A stretch of DNA of 64,000 nucleotides. Source: Altererythrobacter aquiaggeris (GTDB taxonomy: Bacteria; Pseudomonadota; Alphaproteobacteria; Sphingomonadales; Sphingomonadaceae). A program made the position numbers and the translations under genes. The notes under the pieces are model-generated. The model was not told the DNA's origin. It did no database searches and saw nothing but the letters and a program-made list of their open reading frames with translations. Shown piece after piece: positions 25,576 to 34,815 of the stretch; position 1 is the first letter of the stretch; every line of letters starts with the position of its first letter. Location of the stretch: contig NZ_JBANRL010000001.1 of assembly GCF_037154015.1 (NCBI RefSeq), positions 992,001 to 1,056,000 of the forward strand. Reading direction: 5' to 3'.

Positions 25576-26846
25576 ATCCAGCTGTCGAACCATGTCCAGT
25601 TTTTGAAACTGCCAGGACCTGCCAGAGCAGCCGCGGTCAGAATCGGATAGAAATATCCGAAAATTGCCGCGCTGGACGCCAAAACAACTGGTCCAGGCCA
25701 GACTTGCCCACGCTTCCACGTTTCGCCGAGAACCAATGCCAATGCAGCGAGCAAAAAACAGCTCGGAAGGAAAAAGTGGTAGTAAAACTGGACGGGTTTC
25801 GCCGCGATAATCCAGAAGCCGAAGCTTACAGCGAAGAGCACGGCCACCGCCAGTGCATCGCGGCGGCCGCGGAAAATCCCGACCCAAGCGCACCAGAGCA
25901 ATGCTGGCAAACCGAGCAGCATCGTCAGCGGATTACCGATCAGCATCACGCCTCTTTGCGCGCCATCGACCGGATCCCACAAATACCAGATTGCGCGGCG
26001 GTTGATGATCCAGTCCTCCCAATTGCTTTGGTAAGGATGCGCGCCTTTGACGCCTTGTTGCAGATCGAGAATGACGTGCTGGAACGCGATAAGATCGTCC
26101 GGCGAGACGGCGTCCTTTGCATAGAAAAATGCAGGGATGAACGTGGCCGCATACACTGCCAGCGGTAAAATTCCCAGCCACACCGCAGCCTCCGGCAATC
26201 CGACGCCCGGAACGGGTGCGCCGCGCGTGTTCAACAGCCGGGAGAAGCCGCAAGCTTGCCAGCGAATGACCAGAAACGAGATGCCCGGCAGTATAGCCAG
26301 CGCGGCGGCGTTCCACTTCGATCCCATCGCCAGACCTAGCGCAGCGCCTGCAACAGCCAGCCGCAGCCTGCCATTTTCGGGTTCCCGAATGGCTTTGGCA
26401 AACTGCCATAGGGCGATCAGGCAAAACGCCACCATGAAAACATCGAGCATGGCAATGCGCGCATGGATGATCAGGTGGAAACCCGTGGCGAGCAAAATTC
26501 CGAGCGCGATTGTGGCAAACCGGTCACAACTGCCAAACCAGAGCGCGCGCATTGCGGCATAAAGAGCAACCGATCCCGCTATCGCCGAAATTATCCTCCA
26601 GCCGATCGCATTGTCGCCAAACAAGACAATGCCGAGCGCGATCAATTGCTTGCCGAACAAAGGGTGTTCGCGATTGAGCGGCTCGGACAATTCGAGGATA
26701 GCCCGCGCGGCAGGCAGATAGTGCACCTCGTCAAAATATGGCGTGGTCGGAATCCCGAGCCGGATGAGCGTCAGGCCAAAAAACAACAACGCCAGCATCC
26801 GGCACCAGCCAAGCGGGTCGGCAGGTCTGGCAGGCGCTTGGCTCAT
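25572..26846 (-). CDS. PMT-family (GT39-like) lipid-linked mannosyltransferase
   Basis: 424 residues and about 10-11 membrane spans. The first periplasmic loop has PYFDEVHYLPAARAILELSE (catalytic Asp-Glu pair) and NREHPLFGKQLIALG, as in protein O-mannosyltransferases; later WYLWDPVDG and VQFYYHFFLPS are present. ATG 26846 (MSQAPARPADPL) fits the family N terminus. The gene meets the GT2/GtrA gene tail to tail and the two stop codons share CTAG. Together they suggest donor synthesis and transfer of mannose to a protein or envelope acceptor. Confidence 0.85.
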   Translation of the reverse strand: MSQAPARPADPLGWCRMLALLFFGLTLIRLGIPTTPYFDEVHYLPAARAILELSEPLNREHPLFGKQLIALGIVLFGDNAIGWRIISAIAGSVALYAAMRALWFGSCDRFATIALGILLATGFHLIIHARIAMLDVFMVAFCLIALWQFAKAIREPENGRLRLAVAGAALGLAMGSKWNAAALAILPGISFLVIRWQACGFSRLLNTRGAPVPGVGLPEAAVWLGILPLAVYAATFIPAFFYAKDAVSPDDLIAFQHVILDLQQGVKGAHPYQSNWEDWIINRRAIWYLWDPVDGAQRGVMLIGNPLTMLLGLPALLWCAWVGIFRGRRDALAVAVLFAVSFGFWIIAAKPVQFYYHFFLPSCFLLAALALVLGETWKRGQVWPGPVVLASSAAIFGYFYPILTAAALAGPGSFKNWTWFDSWI

Positions 26847-26983
26847 CGCAGACGAGCGATAGGTGGCGTGCGGTGTCGCGGCAAGCAGATAGCGCGATTC
26901 AGCCGAGCGGATGCCCAAACCGACGAATTGTTCAGTCTTGTGCAATGTTCCAGCGGAGAAGGGCGTACATTCCATCGTAATGC

Positions 26984-27008
26984 GGAACTTTTCGTTTCCG
27001 CGTTGGTT
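26984..27008 (+). promoter_or_regulatory. Possible sigma-EcfG (general stress) promoter
   Basis: GGAAC at 26984-26988, 16 bp, then GGTT at 27005-27008. The alphaproteobacterial EcfG consensus is GGAAC-N16/17-CGTT, so one base of the -10 differs. It lies 34 bp before the small membrane-protein gene. Confidence 0.3.
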
Positions 27009-27041
27009 AGGTCATTGAATATCATGAAAGAAGGTCGCACT

Positions 27042-27272
27042 ATGAAACTTAAATCACTCACTCTCGCAACCGCATCCGCTGCGCTTGCACTCGCTCCTGT
27101 TGCTGCGCAAGCCGCTTCGTCGGATCGTTCGGCTGCACCCTCCGCGCAGTCCAGCGAACTGGGCCGTCAGGGCACCATTGGTCCCGCTTTGATTGTCATC
27201 GCCCTCGCGGCTATCGGCATGGGCATCCTGCTCATTTCCGACGATGATGACGACAGCCCAGCCAGCGCCTGA
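27042..27272 (+). CDS. Small exported/membrane protein, unknown function
   Basis: 76 residues. A signal peptide (MKLKSLTLATASAALALAPV, cleavage after AQA) is followed by a Ser/Ala-rich stretch, a hydrophobic span (ALIVIALAAIGMGILLI) and an acidic end (SDDDDDSPASA). The start at 27042 has GAAGG upstream; ATG 27024 is also in frame. The arrangement resembles small sphingomonad proteins of unknown role. A strong terminator follows. Confidence 0.75.
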   Translation: MKLKSLTLATASAALALAPVAAQAASSDRSAAPSAQSSELGRQGTIGPALIVIALAAIGMGILLISDDDDDSPASA

Positions 27273-27295
27273 TCCTGCGCAGACTGCATATCGTG

Positions 27296-27325
27296 AAAGC
27301 GGGGCGATTTCGCCCCGCTTTTTCG
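27296..27325 (+). terminator. Rho-independent terminator
   Basis: AGCGGGGCGA paired with TCGCCCCGCT around a short T-containing loop, followed by TTTTC. Ends the small membrane-protein transcript and separates it from metZ. Confidence 0.9.
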
Positions 27326-27362
27326 TTGCCCGCCAGGTAGGACCGCCGCTAGGACCGGCGGA

Positions 27363-28583
27363 ATGAAACAGACCACCGGCACAGATCGCTCGATAACCCG
27401 CAAATGGCGACCTGCCACACAGGCAGTACGCGGCGGCACCTGGCGCAGCGGACACGGCGAAACTTCGGAAGCTCTGTTCCTAACCAGCGGTTATACCTAT
27501 CCTGATGCCGCGACAGTGGCTGCACGCTTTGCCGGTGAAGCCGAAGGGATGACCTATTCGCGGCTTCAGAACCCCACTGTCGCGATGCTGGAGGAACGCA
27601 TCGCCCTGCTGGAAGGTGCAGAGGCGTGCCGCACACAGGCCAGCGGCATGGCGGCGATGACAGCGGCGCTGTTGTGTCAGCTATCCGCCGGCGATCATTT
27701 GGTTGCGGCCAAGGCGGCATTTGGTTCGTGCCGCTGGCTGGTGGACGAACTTTGCCCGCGCTTCGGGATCCAAACCACCACGATCGACAGCCGCGACAAT
27801 ACCGCGTGGGAGGCTGCGATCCGGCCCAATACCAAGGTATTCTTCTTCGAAACGCCCGCCAATCCGACGATGGATATTGTCGATATGGAATATGTCTGCG
27901 CGCTGGCGACGGCGCATGGGATCACCAGCGTGGTCGATAATGCCTTTGCCACCAGCGCGCTGCAACGTCCGTTGGAATTCGGCGCCGATGTTGTGGCATA
28001 CAGCGCGACCAAGATGATGGACGGGCAGGGCAGAGTGCTTGCCGGCGCAGTCTGCGGATCGGAAGAATTCATCAACGAAATGCTGCTGCCGTTCCAGCGC
28101 AACACGGGGCCGAATTGCGCTCCGTTTAACGCTTGGGTTGTTCTGAAAGGGCTGGAAACGCTAAGCCTGCGCGCGAACCAGCATAGTGTTAATGCACTAG
28201 TGGTCGGCAAATTTATCGAGGAACGCGTGCGGAAAAGCGGCGGACAGATGCTGCATCCCGGCTTGCCCGGCTACGCCCAGCACGACCTCGCGATGAAGCA
28301 AATGGACAGCTGCGGCCCGATCTTCAGCTTTATCCTCGATGGCGGACGGGTCCAGGCGCACGCTTTACTTGATGGTCTGGAACTGATCGACATCAGCAAC
28401 AACATAGGCGACGCCCGGAGCCTGATGTGCCATCCCGCCAGCACCACTCACGCCGGCCTAAGCGAGGAAGCGCGGCTGGATATGGGCGTGGTCGAGGGAA
28501 TGCTGCGGATTAACGTAGGGCTTGAGGATGTGCAGGACTTGATCGAGGACCTGGACGCGGCGCTCAAGGGCGCTGGAATATAG
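27363..28583 (+). CDS. metZ: O-succinylhomoserine sulfhydrylase
   Basis: 406-residue Cys/Met-metabolism PLP enzyme making homocysteine directly from sulfide. Motifs include TSGYTYPDAATVAARFAGE, YSRLQNPTVAMLEERIALLEGAEAC, FFETPANPTMDIVDM, VVDNAFATSALQRPL and the PLP lysine in VAYSATKMMDGQGRVLAGAV. The ATG follows a CCGCCG/CGGCGG hairpin by one base. Confidence 0.93.
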   Translation: MKQTTGTDRSITRKWRPATQAVRGGTWRSGHGETSEALFLTSGYTYPDAATVAARFAGEAEGMTYSRLQNPTVAMLEERIALLEGAEACRTQASGMAAMTAALLCQLSAGDHLVAAKAAFGSCRWLVDELCPRFGIQTTTIDSRDNTAWEAAIRPNTKVFFFETPANPTMDIVDMEYVCALATAHGITSVVDNAFATSALQRPLEFGADVVAYSATKMMDGQGRVLAGAVCGSEEFINEMLLPFQRNTGPNCAPFNAWVVLKGLETLSLRANQHSVNALVVGKFIEERVRKSGGQMLHPGLPGYAQHDLAMKQMDSCGPIFSFILDGGRVQAHALLDGLELIDISNNIGDARSLMCHPASTTHAGLSEEARLDMGVVEGMLRINVGLEDVQDLIEDLDAALKGAGI

Positions 28584-28592
28584 CTTAACGGG

Positions 28593-29015
28593 TTAGCTTG
28601 TATGTCGCACCTGCTCGGGCAAAAGCGGATCTAGAATACTTGGTCCCGCAAACCCAGCCATTTGCCCATCCAGAAACACCATCATGGTGAAGGCCGCGCT
28701 AGCAGTCAGATGGCAGAGAAAATCCACCGCAAAACCGTATTTCATCACGCGGCTTGACCAGACGGTCAACGCGAGCAGAGGAAATACGAAGATCAGAGGG
28801 ACAACCCACCATTCGAGGTTGAGGAACAGGCTGACGCGGGCTTCGTCGTTGGGAATTGCAATTCCGCTCATCACCATCGCCAGAAAGCGTTGCATGAAGG
28901 CTACGAATATCAGTTCATAGCCCACCACAACATGCGTCATCTCATCCAGCAACATGGTCACGATATTTATCGCAAACATCGCTATGTAAAACGATATTTT
29001 TGGCTTGGCTGGCAC
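28593..29015 (-). CDS. Hypothetical four-span membrane protein
   Basis: 140 residues from a GTG start at 29015, chosen because GGAGGA lies 6 nt upstream. Hydrophobic spans occur at about residues 8-24, 32-48, 70-90 and 100-118 (FYIAMFAINIVTMLLDE, LIFVAFMQRFLAMVMSG, WWVVPLIFVFPLLALTVW, FLCHLTASAAFTMMVFL). I do not recognise the family. It is convergent with metZ (9-bp gap). Confidence 0.7.
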   Translation of the reverse strand: MPAKPKISFYIAMFAINIVTMLLDEMTHVVVGYELIFVAFMQRFLAMVMSGIAIPNDEARVSLFLNLEWWVVPLIFVFPLLALTVWSSRVMKYGFAVDFLCHLTASAAFTMMVFLDGQMAGFAGPSILDPLLPEQVRHTS

Positions 29016-29076
29016 AGCCGCTCCTCCGGCTTGCTGTATTATTCGAATGCTACAGCAAGGCAAGGACGGTACAACC

Positions 29077-29208
29077 CTAGCTGTTCTTCATATTCTCCAG
29101 CCCTTTGATGCCTCCGGCCTTCTGGCTGGGCTGCGAAGCGTTGGTTTTGACCTTTTCGGCCTTGGGCTTGCGGACTTCGCGTTTCGATTTTTGCTGTGAT
29201 TTGGCCAT
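29077..29208 (-). CDS. 43-residue Lys-rich basic protein
   Basis: Begins MAKSQQKSKREVRKPKAEKV and ends GIKGLENMKNS, with TAG at 29077-29079. It is rich in Lys, Gln and Ser and lacks hydrophobic segments, so it is probably disordered and may bind nucleic acid. Start ATG 29208 has AGGA about 9 nt upstream; ATG 29223 would add MKEHK but lacks a binding site. Similar short sphingomonad proteins are, as I recall, annotated as hypothetical. Confidence 0.7.
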   Translation of the reverse strand: MAKSQQKSKREVRKPKAEKVKTNASQPSQKAGGIKGLENMKNS

Positions 29209-29425
29209 TTTGTGTTCCTTCATAGGCGAAGTGAAAGTGAGGCTGCTCAGGATTCGCGTACCTTAACCGGCGCTGGGCATGCATGTTATGGGCGCAATTG
29301 CCGGTCAATGTAAGCGTGGTGTCGGTCTCGCGGTTGTGCATTGCAGCATAATTGACTAGGGAGCGCGCTCCCATTTCCATGCCGCGCGCGGGTTTTGCTG
29401 CGCGGCCCAATCCGTAGGTATTTCA

Positions 29426-30928
29426 ATGTTCGACCGTGCAGCCGCGAAACGCGACTGGCTGGGCCAGCCACGCGCCGACATTTTGGCCGGTATTGTTGTT
29501 GCGCTGGCACTGATCCCCGAAGCAATCGGCTTTTCGATCATTGCCGGGGTCGATCCCAGCGTCGGTTTGTATGCATCGGTCGCAATTGCGATGATTATTG
29601 CCTTTACCGGAGGCCGCCCGGGAATGATCTCGGCAGCAACTGCTGCGGTGGCGGTTGTGGTGATCCCGCTGGTGCGCGATCACGGGGTCGAATATTTGTT
29701 CGCCGCGACGATACTGATGGGCATCATCCAGGGCATTGCCGCTTTGTTGCGGCTCGATCTGCTGATGCAGTTTGTTTCACGTTCGGTGATAACAGGCTTT
29801 GTCAACGCATTGGCAATATTGATCTTCATGGCCCAGCTGCCCCAGCTTGATCCGCGCGCCGACGGGGTAAGCTGGATCACCTATGCGATGGTGCTGGGCG
29901 GGTTGGCAGTCATCTATCTGCTACCGCGCATAACCAAAGCCGTGCCATCGCCGCTGGTCGCCATCCTGATCCTGTCCGCAATTGCGATCGGCTTTGGCGT
30001 GCCGGTCAACACGGTTGGCGACATGGGCGCCCTGCCTGACGGTTTGCCGGGGCTGCATTGGCCCGATGTCCCCCTGACGATGGCAACATTCTGGATCATC
30101 CTGCCATTTTCGCTGACGATGGCCGCGGTCGGTCTGCTGGAATCGCTGCTGACCGCGCAGATTGTCGACGATCTGACGCATACCGACAGCAACAAGCAGC
30201 GCGAGACCGCCGGTCAGGGTGTCGCCAATATCGTCGCGGCCATGTTTGGCGGGATGGGCGGGTGCGCGATGATCGGACAATCGGTGATCAATTACACCAG
30301 CGGCGGGCGCGGGCGTCTGTCGAGCTTTGTCGCGGGCGCAACCTTGCTGTTTCTGTTGGCGGTGCTTGGCCCGCTGGTCGGCAGCATTCCGATGCCTGCA
30401 CTGGTCGCGGTGATGATCATGGTTTCGATCGGGACATTCAGCTGGAATTCCATCGCGAACCTGCGGCGGCATCCGCCCGCAAGTTCGCTGGTGATGCTGG
30501 CCACCGTGGTAACGGTGGTCTGGACGCATGATCTGGCAATCGGTGTGCTGGTCGGCGTGCTACTTTCGGGTATGTTCTTTACCGATAAGGTGCGCAATAT
30601 GTTCAAAGTGGAGCGTATCCGCCGCCCGCATAGCGCAGTTTACACCGTCACGGGTCAGATTTTCTATGCCTCGGTTGACCGGTTTGTTCGCGCATTGGGC
30701 CCTGAAAGCGAATATGATGACGCCGCGCATCACGTGGTGATCGACGTGAGCAAGGCGCATTTCTGGGATATTTCCGCCATCGGAGCGCTGGACAAGGCCG
30801 TGGACCGGATGCGCCGCAATGGCCGGCACGTGCGGGTGGTCGGGATAAATTCGGCAAGCGCCGATCTGGTTGACCGGTTTGCCCTCGAGGACCGTATGGG
30901 GCTCGAAACCGGCCTGGCTCCGCATTGA
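29426..30928 (+). CDS. SulP-family anion transporter with STAS domain
   Basis: 500 residues. The transmembrane core begins [20 protein letters not shown] with [20 protein letters not shown], then [46 protein letters not shown] and other SulP signatures. The C-terminal 110 residues are a STAS domain ([33 protein letters not shown]). The substrate could be sulfate or bicarbonate; no cysteine-synthesis or carbonic anhydrase gene lies nearby. It is convergent with the TPR gene (3-bp gap). Confidence 0.9.
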   Translation: MFDRAAAKRDWLGQPRADILAGIVVALALIPEAIGFSIIAGVDPSVGLYASVAIAMIIAFTGGRPGMISAATAAVAVVVIPLVRDHGVEYLFAATILMGIIQGIAALLRLDLLMQFVSRSVITGFVNALAILIFMAQLPQLDPRADGVSWITYAMVLGGLAVIYLLPRITKAVPSPLVAILILSAIAIGFGVPVNTVGDMGALPDGLPGLHWPDVPLTMATFWIILPFSLTMAAVGLLESLLTAQIVDDLTHTDSNKQRETAGQGVANIVAAMFGGMGGCAMIGQSVINYTSGGRGRLSSFVAGATLLFLLAVLGPLVGSIPMPALVAVMIMVSIGTFSWNSIANLRRHPPASSLVMLATVVTVVWTHDLAIGVLVGVLLSGMFFTDKVRNMFKVERIRRPHSAVYTVTGQIFYASVDRFVRALGPESEYDDAAHHVVIDVSKAHFWDISAIGALDKAVDRMRRNGRHVRVVGINSASADLVDRFALEDRMGLETGLAPH

Positions 30929-30931
30929 GCG

Positions 30932-32719
30932 TTAGAGCCGGTCCATTCTGAGCAATTCACCGCTACCCTGCCAGATACGCCCGAGCACAGCTTCGGCGGC
31001 TTGCGCTTCCTTGAGATTACCCAGTTTGCGTTCTGCTTTGGCAAGCCCGTAAAGCGCCCAGCCATTGTTGGGTGTGTAGAACAGCGTCTCGCGGAAAGTC
31101 CTGGCGGACCCGGCATAATCACCCGCGGCATACAATGCGGCGCCCAGCGACTGGCTGACCGGATAATACCAATAGGCGGGTTCGGTGTAAGGAATGGTCC
31201 GCTCGATCTTGCTTGCCGCGCGGTAGTGATCTGCCGCTTCGCCAAACCGGCCCTCAGCATATGACTGGCGGCCGCGCGCCACATGCGCGGCGATGGCAAT
31301 CAAATCGTCCGCGGGAAACCCGCCTTCCGCCATTTCGGCAAATACCGGCGATCCCGCAGCACTATCGAGAGCCGCAATTTCAGTGTTGAACCCGGCGTTG
31401 TCGCCGGCACGCGCATAAGCCACAGCGCGTGTATAGCGCCGCATCGCTTCGACATAATCCAGCGATGATGGCTCGGCGTTGAGCGCAAGAATTGCCGCCG
31501 GGCTACCATACTGGGCCTGCGCAAACATCGGGGCCGCGTGGATTGCCTGCACCCATGGCAAGGCGCGCGCGATGTCTTCGTTGAGAATTGCCGCCAGCCT
31601 TTCGCTTTCACTGGCCGTCGTTCGCACCGCACCGATCATCTGGGCAGATGTCAGCAGAAAATGCACATTGTGCGGATAATATCCAAAGCGGTACAACCCG
31701 TCATCGCCAACCTTTGCGAGATATTCCTCATCCGCTCGGGCCGCCGCGATATTGACCTTCATCGAATCCGCATACCGGCCGGCGCGGTGATAGATGTGCG
31801 CAGGCATGTGCACCAGGTGGCCAAGCGGTTTCGGGCCACTGTCACGCAACCGGTCCGCCGCATCTTCCGCGACTTTCGGGTTGCTGCTGTTTTCCATCAA
31901 ATGGATGTAGAGATGCGATGCCTGCGGGTGCTGCGGGCTGCGTGCCATGACTTTTTCGATCAGCCCGATCGCGGCTGCGATCTGCGGGCGCGCCTTGCCG
32001 GTTTCGGGGTCCCAATAATCCCATGGCGTAGTGTTCATGGCCGATTCGGCCGCGAGCACCAGCAGATCATCATGATCGGGGAAACGCCCGGCCAACGCGA
32101 TCATCGCCTCCGAGTATTTGGCTTCGAGAGTGGGCCGGTCGGCGGCCAGATCATCGGGGAAACGAATGGCCTGCGCTGCTATCAAGCCCTGTTCCAGCGG
32201 TGTGAGGCCGTCACTCAGCCTGACCGCTTGCTTGATGGCAGCAATCGCGGCGCGGTTCTGGTCTTCGGTCATCCCGGCATTGATATTCATGCCATGCGCC
32301 ATCGCCTCTCCCCACCAGCACATGGCGCATTGCGCCGATAGCGCTTTTGCCGCGCGGAAGGACCGGATGGCAGCGGCGTGATTAAACCCGAATGTGAGTG
32401 CGATCGCCTGATCGAAAAAGGCGCGTTCGTTGCCGTTCAGGCCGGTGGCTGGAAGATCGGATTGAGCAAGCCCGCTGATGATCTGGATAGGCGCATTTTC
32501 GCCCGGCTGCATGGCTGCCATGTTCGTTGCCAGTTTCAGGCGGCTGTCCAGCGTCGCAGCACCAGCATCAAACCCCCGGCAAGCATCCCGGCCCGCACGG
32601 GTGGGATCTAGCGCCAACAATGCCGCGTCAGTAAGGGCTGAGTCTTGCGGCGCTTGGCCGGCGCCGTGTGCAAAGCCGGCTGCCGCCAGCAATGCGGGGA
32701 TCGTAATTGTCTTCAACAT
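30932..32719 (-). CDS. Exported TPR-repeat protein, unknown function
   Basis: 595 residues. Signal peptide MLKTITIPALLAAAGFAHGA, then repeated helix pairs typical of TPR proteins: FGFNHAAAIRSFRAAKALSAQCAMCWWGEAMAHGMNIN, HPQASHLYIHLMENS, HMPAHIYHRAGRYADSMKVN and GDYAGSARTFRETLFYTPNNGWALYGLAKAE. The AMCWWGEA and LYIHLME motifs place it in a family of bacterial secreted TPR proteins of unknown role. ATG 32719 is preferred over an upstream start. Confidence 0.82.
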   Translation of the reverse strand: MLKTITIPALLAAAGFAHGAGQAPQDSALTDAALLALDPTRAGRDACRGFDAGAATLDSRLKLATNMAAMQPGENAPIQIISGLAQSDLPATGLNGNERAFFDQAIALTFGFNHAAAIRSFRAAKALSAQCAMCWWGEAMAHGMNINAGMTEDQNRAAIAAIKQAVRLSDGLTPLEQGLIAAQAIRFPDDLAADRPTLEAKYSEAMIALAGRFPDHDDLLVLAAESAMNTTPWDYWDPETGKARPQIAAAIGLIEKVMARSPQHPQASHLYIHLMENSSNPKVAEDAADRLRDSGPKPLGHLVHMPAHIYHRAGRYADSMKVNIAAARADEEYLAKVGDDGLYRFGYYPHNVHFLLTSAQMIGAVRTTASESERLAAILNEDIARALPWVQAIHAAPMFAQAQYGSPAAILALNAEPSSLDYVEAMRRYTRAVAYARAGDNAGFNTEIAALDSAAGSPVFAEMAEGGFPADDLIAIAAHVARGRQSYAEGRFGEAADHYRAASKIERTIPYTEPAYWYYPVSQSLGAALYAAGDYAGSARTFRETLFYTPNNGWALYGLAKAERKLGNLKEAQAAEAVLGRIWQGSGELLRMDRL

Positions 32720-32880
32720 CTGTTTGTCCTCGTACCAGGCGACCCGAGGAGATTGAGCAGCGTTATATACCACAGTCAGGATGACCTTCCAAAATCTGCA
32801 GTCGTAGGTTCGAAGCAGTTGGGGGCATTACCAACCGATGCCCTTGTCTGCGCGGCGCAGGCCGATTAGGTTCTGGTACT

Positions 32881-33279
32881 ATGAAGGAATTGTTCCAGCA
32901 CGCCGCGATTACGCAAGGTATCACTGTCAGGGTGGCGGTCAGCTTTCTGCCCGAACAGTCGCAAATCGAAAGTGGCAAATGGTTCTGGGTTTATCATATC
33001 CGGATCGAAAACGGCAGCGACCAGCCGGTGCAGCTGCTCACGCGGCATTGGCGGATTACCGACGGGCGCGGAATGGTGAACCATGTCGAAGGCGAAGGTG
33101 TAGTGGGCGAACAGCCGGTAATCGCGCCGGGCGCCGCACATGATTATGTATCCGGCTGCCCGCTGACCACGCATATGGGGTCGATGGAGGGGCACTATAC
33201 CTTTAGCCGCGCTGATGGCTCCTTGATGGAAGCGGCCATTCCGCAATTTCCGCTTGCCGCACCCGCGACAGCGGATTGA
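32881..33279 (+). CDS. apaG: ApaG (DUF525) protein
   Basis: 132 residues. Fibronectin-III-like fold protein: ITVRVAVSFLPEQS, WFWVYHIRIENGSDQPVQLL, RHWRITDGRG, VEGEGVVGEQPVIAPGAAHDY and SGCPLTTHMGSMEGHYTF are the family signature. ApaG affects Co2+/Mg2+ efflux in enterobacteria, but its biochemical role is not settled. The upstream Shine-Dalgarno element is weak. Confidence 0.94.
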   Translation: MKELFQHAAITQGITVRVAVSFLPEQSQIESGKWFWVYHIRIENGSDQPVQLLTRHWRITDGRGMVNHVEGEGVVGEQPVIAPGAAHDYVSGCPLTTHMGSMEGHYTFSRADGSLMEAAIPQFPLAAPATAD

Positions 33280-33321
33280 CCGTATCGCCGTGGGGGCCAC
33301 ATCACTGACCGGCGCGTTACA

Positions 33322-34815
33322 ATGGCAATGAACGAAGATGTCGCCCGTCAATTCTATCTGGTACGTGCTGTTGAACGTGAGGACGCCGGCCACATCCTGC
33401 TGACCCGTGAAGACCGCGAACAAGCCGATCTGGCCGCGCGTGCGGAAGTTGGCGAAAAAAGCAGCAGGAAAGCACCGGAGGCATATCTGGCTGCCCGTGC
33501 GCGCTTCGCTGCTGCGCGGCTGTCTGCCCGAAATCCGGCGGTTGCGCGCGCGCTAAAGGGTATGAAATGGCCTGACTGGCTATCCGTCGGCCTGCCACTT
33601 TTCGGATTGTTTCTGGGATTGCTTACCAACGAACTTGGTAACGGAAGCAGGCTCAATCTTCTGGCATTTCCTTTGATCGGCGCAATCGCCTGGAACCTGT
33701 TCGTTTATATCGGTATCCTGATCGCCGCGGTCACGCGCCGCCGAAAGGCCCCGGGCGGTATGCTGTCCAGCCTGTTCAGGCGGATCGCCGGATTGGGAAA
33801 TATCAGCGCCGACCAGGGCGGCCCGCTGGCCCGCGGTCTGGCGCGGTTTGCCGCCGACTGGACCGATGCCGCCGGACATCTGACCGCGCATCGCAGCGCG
33901 CGCACATTGCATATCGCGGCGGCCATGTTTGCGCTTGGCCTGATTGCGGGCATTTTCCTGCGCGCATTGGCGTTCGAATATCGGGCAGGGTGGGAAAGCA
34001 CATTTATCGGCCCGGACACTGTCCATTTGATATTATCGTTCATCCTGTGGCCTGCCAGCCTGCTGACCGGTGTCGAGATCCCCGACGTTGGCACTATCGC
34101 CGAACTTCGCTGGACGGGGGCGCCGGGCGAGGGCGCAAATGCCGGCCCGTGGATTATCCTCTACACCGCCATCGCGCTCATTTTCATCATTGTGCCGCGC
34201 CTGCTGCTTGCGGCATTCTCGGCGGCGCGAACGGGCGTTGCAGCACGCCGTATCGCAATTCCGGGGCGCGATGATTTTTACGTCCGCAAACTGATGCGCG
34301 CATTTGGCGGGGCAGCGGGCGGTGTGCGCGTGACAGCCTATGCCTATCATCCGGCGGAAGATGCCCGCCAAAAGCTGGCGGCGATTTGTACGGAGGCACT
34401 TGGCGACACTGTTCGCCTGCAGTTTGACCCGCCGGTCGATTACGGCGCGGAAGAAAGCTGGCTCGCCGATGCCGCCGCGCGCGAACAGGATGATCACCAC
34501 ATCATTCTGTTCACCCTGTCTGCCACACCGGAAAACGAAAATCATGGCGAGTTCGTGAAGGGGATCAGGCAATTGGCAGGCAGCGGTCAAAGTGTGACCG
34601 CAATAGTGGACGAGAGTGCGTTCCGCGCGCATTTTGCCGGTCAAACGGGGCTGGAAGATCGCATCAAAAGTCGCACCGCCGCGTGGCAGGAAGTTATCCG
34701 CAACGCCGGTGCCGCGCCGCTGCTGATAGATCTGGCGACCGCCGATCCGGCGGCGGAGCGTGAGCGGATCGAGGCGGCCATGGTGCAAAACAGCTCGCTT
34801 GCGGGGCAAGGCTGA
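33322..34815 (+). CDS. DUF2868 membrane protein
   Basis: 497 residues. A charged cytosolic N terminus (about 80 residues) is followed by four hydrophobic segments (WLSVGLPLFGLFLGLL, LLAFPLIGAIAWNLFVYIGILIAAV, TLHIAAAMFALGLIAGIFL, WIILYTAIALIFIIVPRLLL). A C-terminal cytosolic domain of about 190 residues comes last. The order and motifs match DUF2868. Its stop overlaps the start of the DUF3482 GTPase (TGATG), so the two are translationally coupled. ATG 33328 is an alternative start. Confidence 0.85.
   Translation: MAMNEDVARQFYLVRAVEREDAGHILLTREDREQADLAARAEVGEKSSRKAPEAYLAARARFAAARLSARNPAVARALKGMKWPDWLSVGLPLFGLFLGLLTNELGNGSRLNLLAFPLIGAIAWNLFVYIGILIAAVTRRRKAPGGMLSSLFRRIAGLGNISADQGGPLARGLARFAADWTDAAGHLTAHRSARTLHIAAAMFALGLIAGIFLRALAFEYRAGWESTFIGPDTVHLILSFILWPASLLTGVEIPDVGTIAELRWTGAPGEGANAGPWIILYTAIALIFIIVPRLLLAAFSAARTGVAARRIAIPGRDDFYVRKLMRAFGGAAGGVRVTAYAYHPAEDARQKLAAICTEALGDTVRLQFDPPVDYGAEESWLADAAAREQDDHHIILFTLSATPENENHGEFVKGIRQLAGSGQSVTAIVDESAFRAHFAGQTGLEDRIKSRTAAWQEVIRNAGAAPLLIDLATADPAAERERIEAAMVQNSSLAGQG

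Noticed and set aside
27273-27362. SAM-II riboswitch before metZ
   Set aside because: The conserved pseudoknot bases of SAM-II are not there; the space is taken by the upstream terminator and a simple hairpin.
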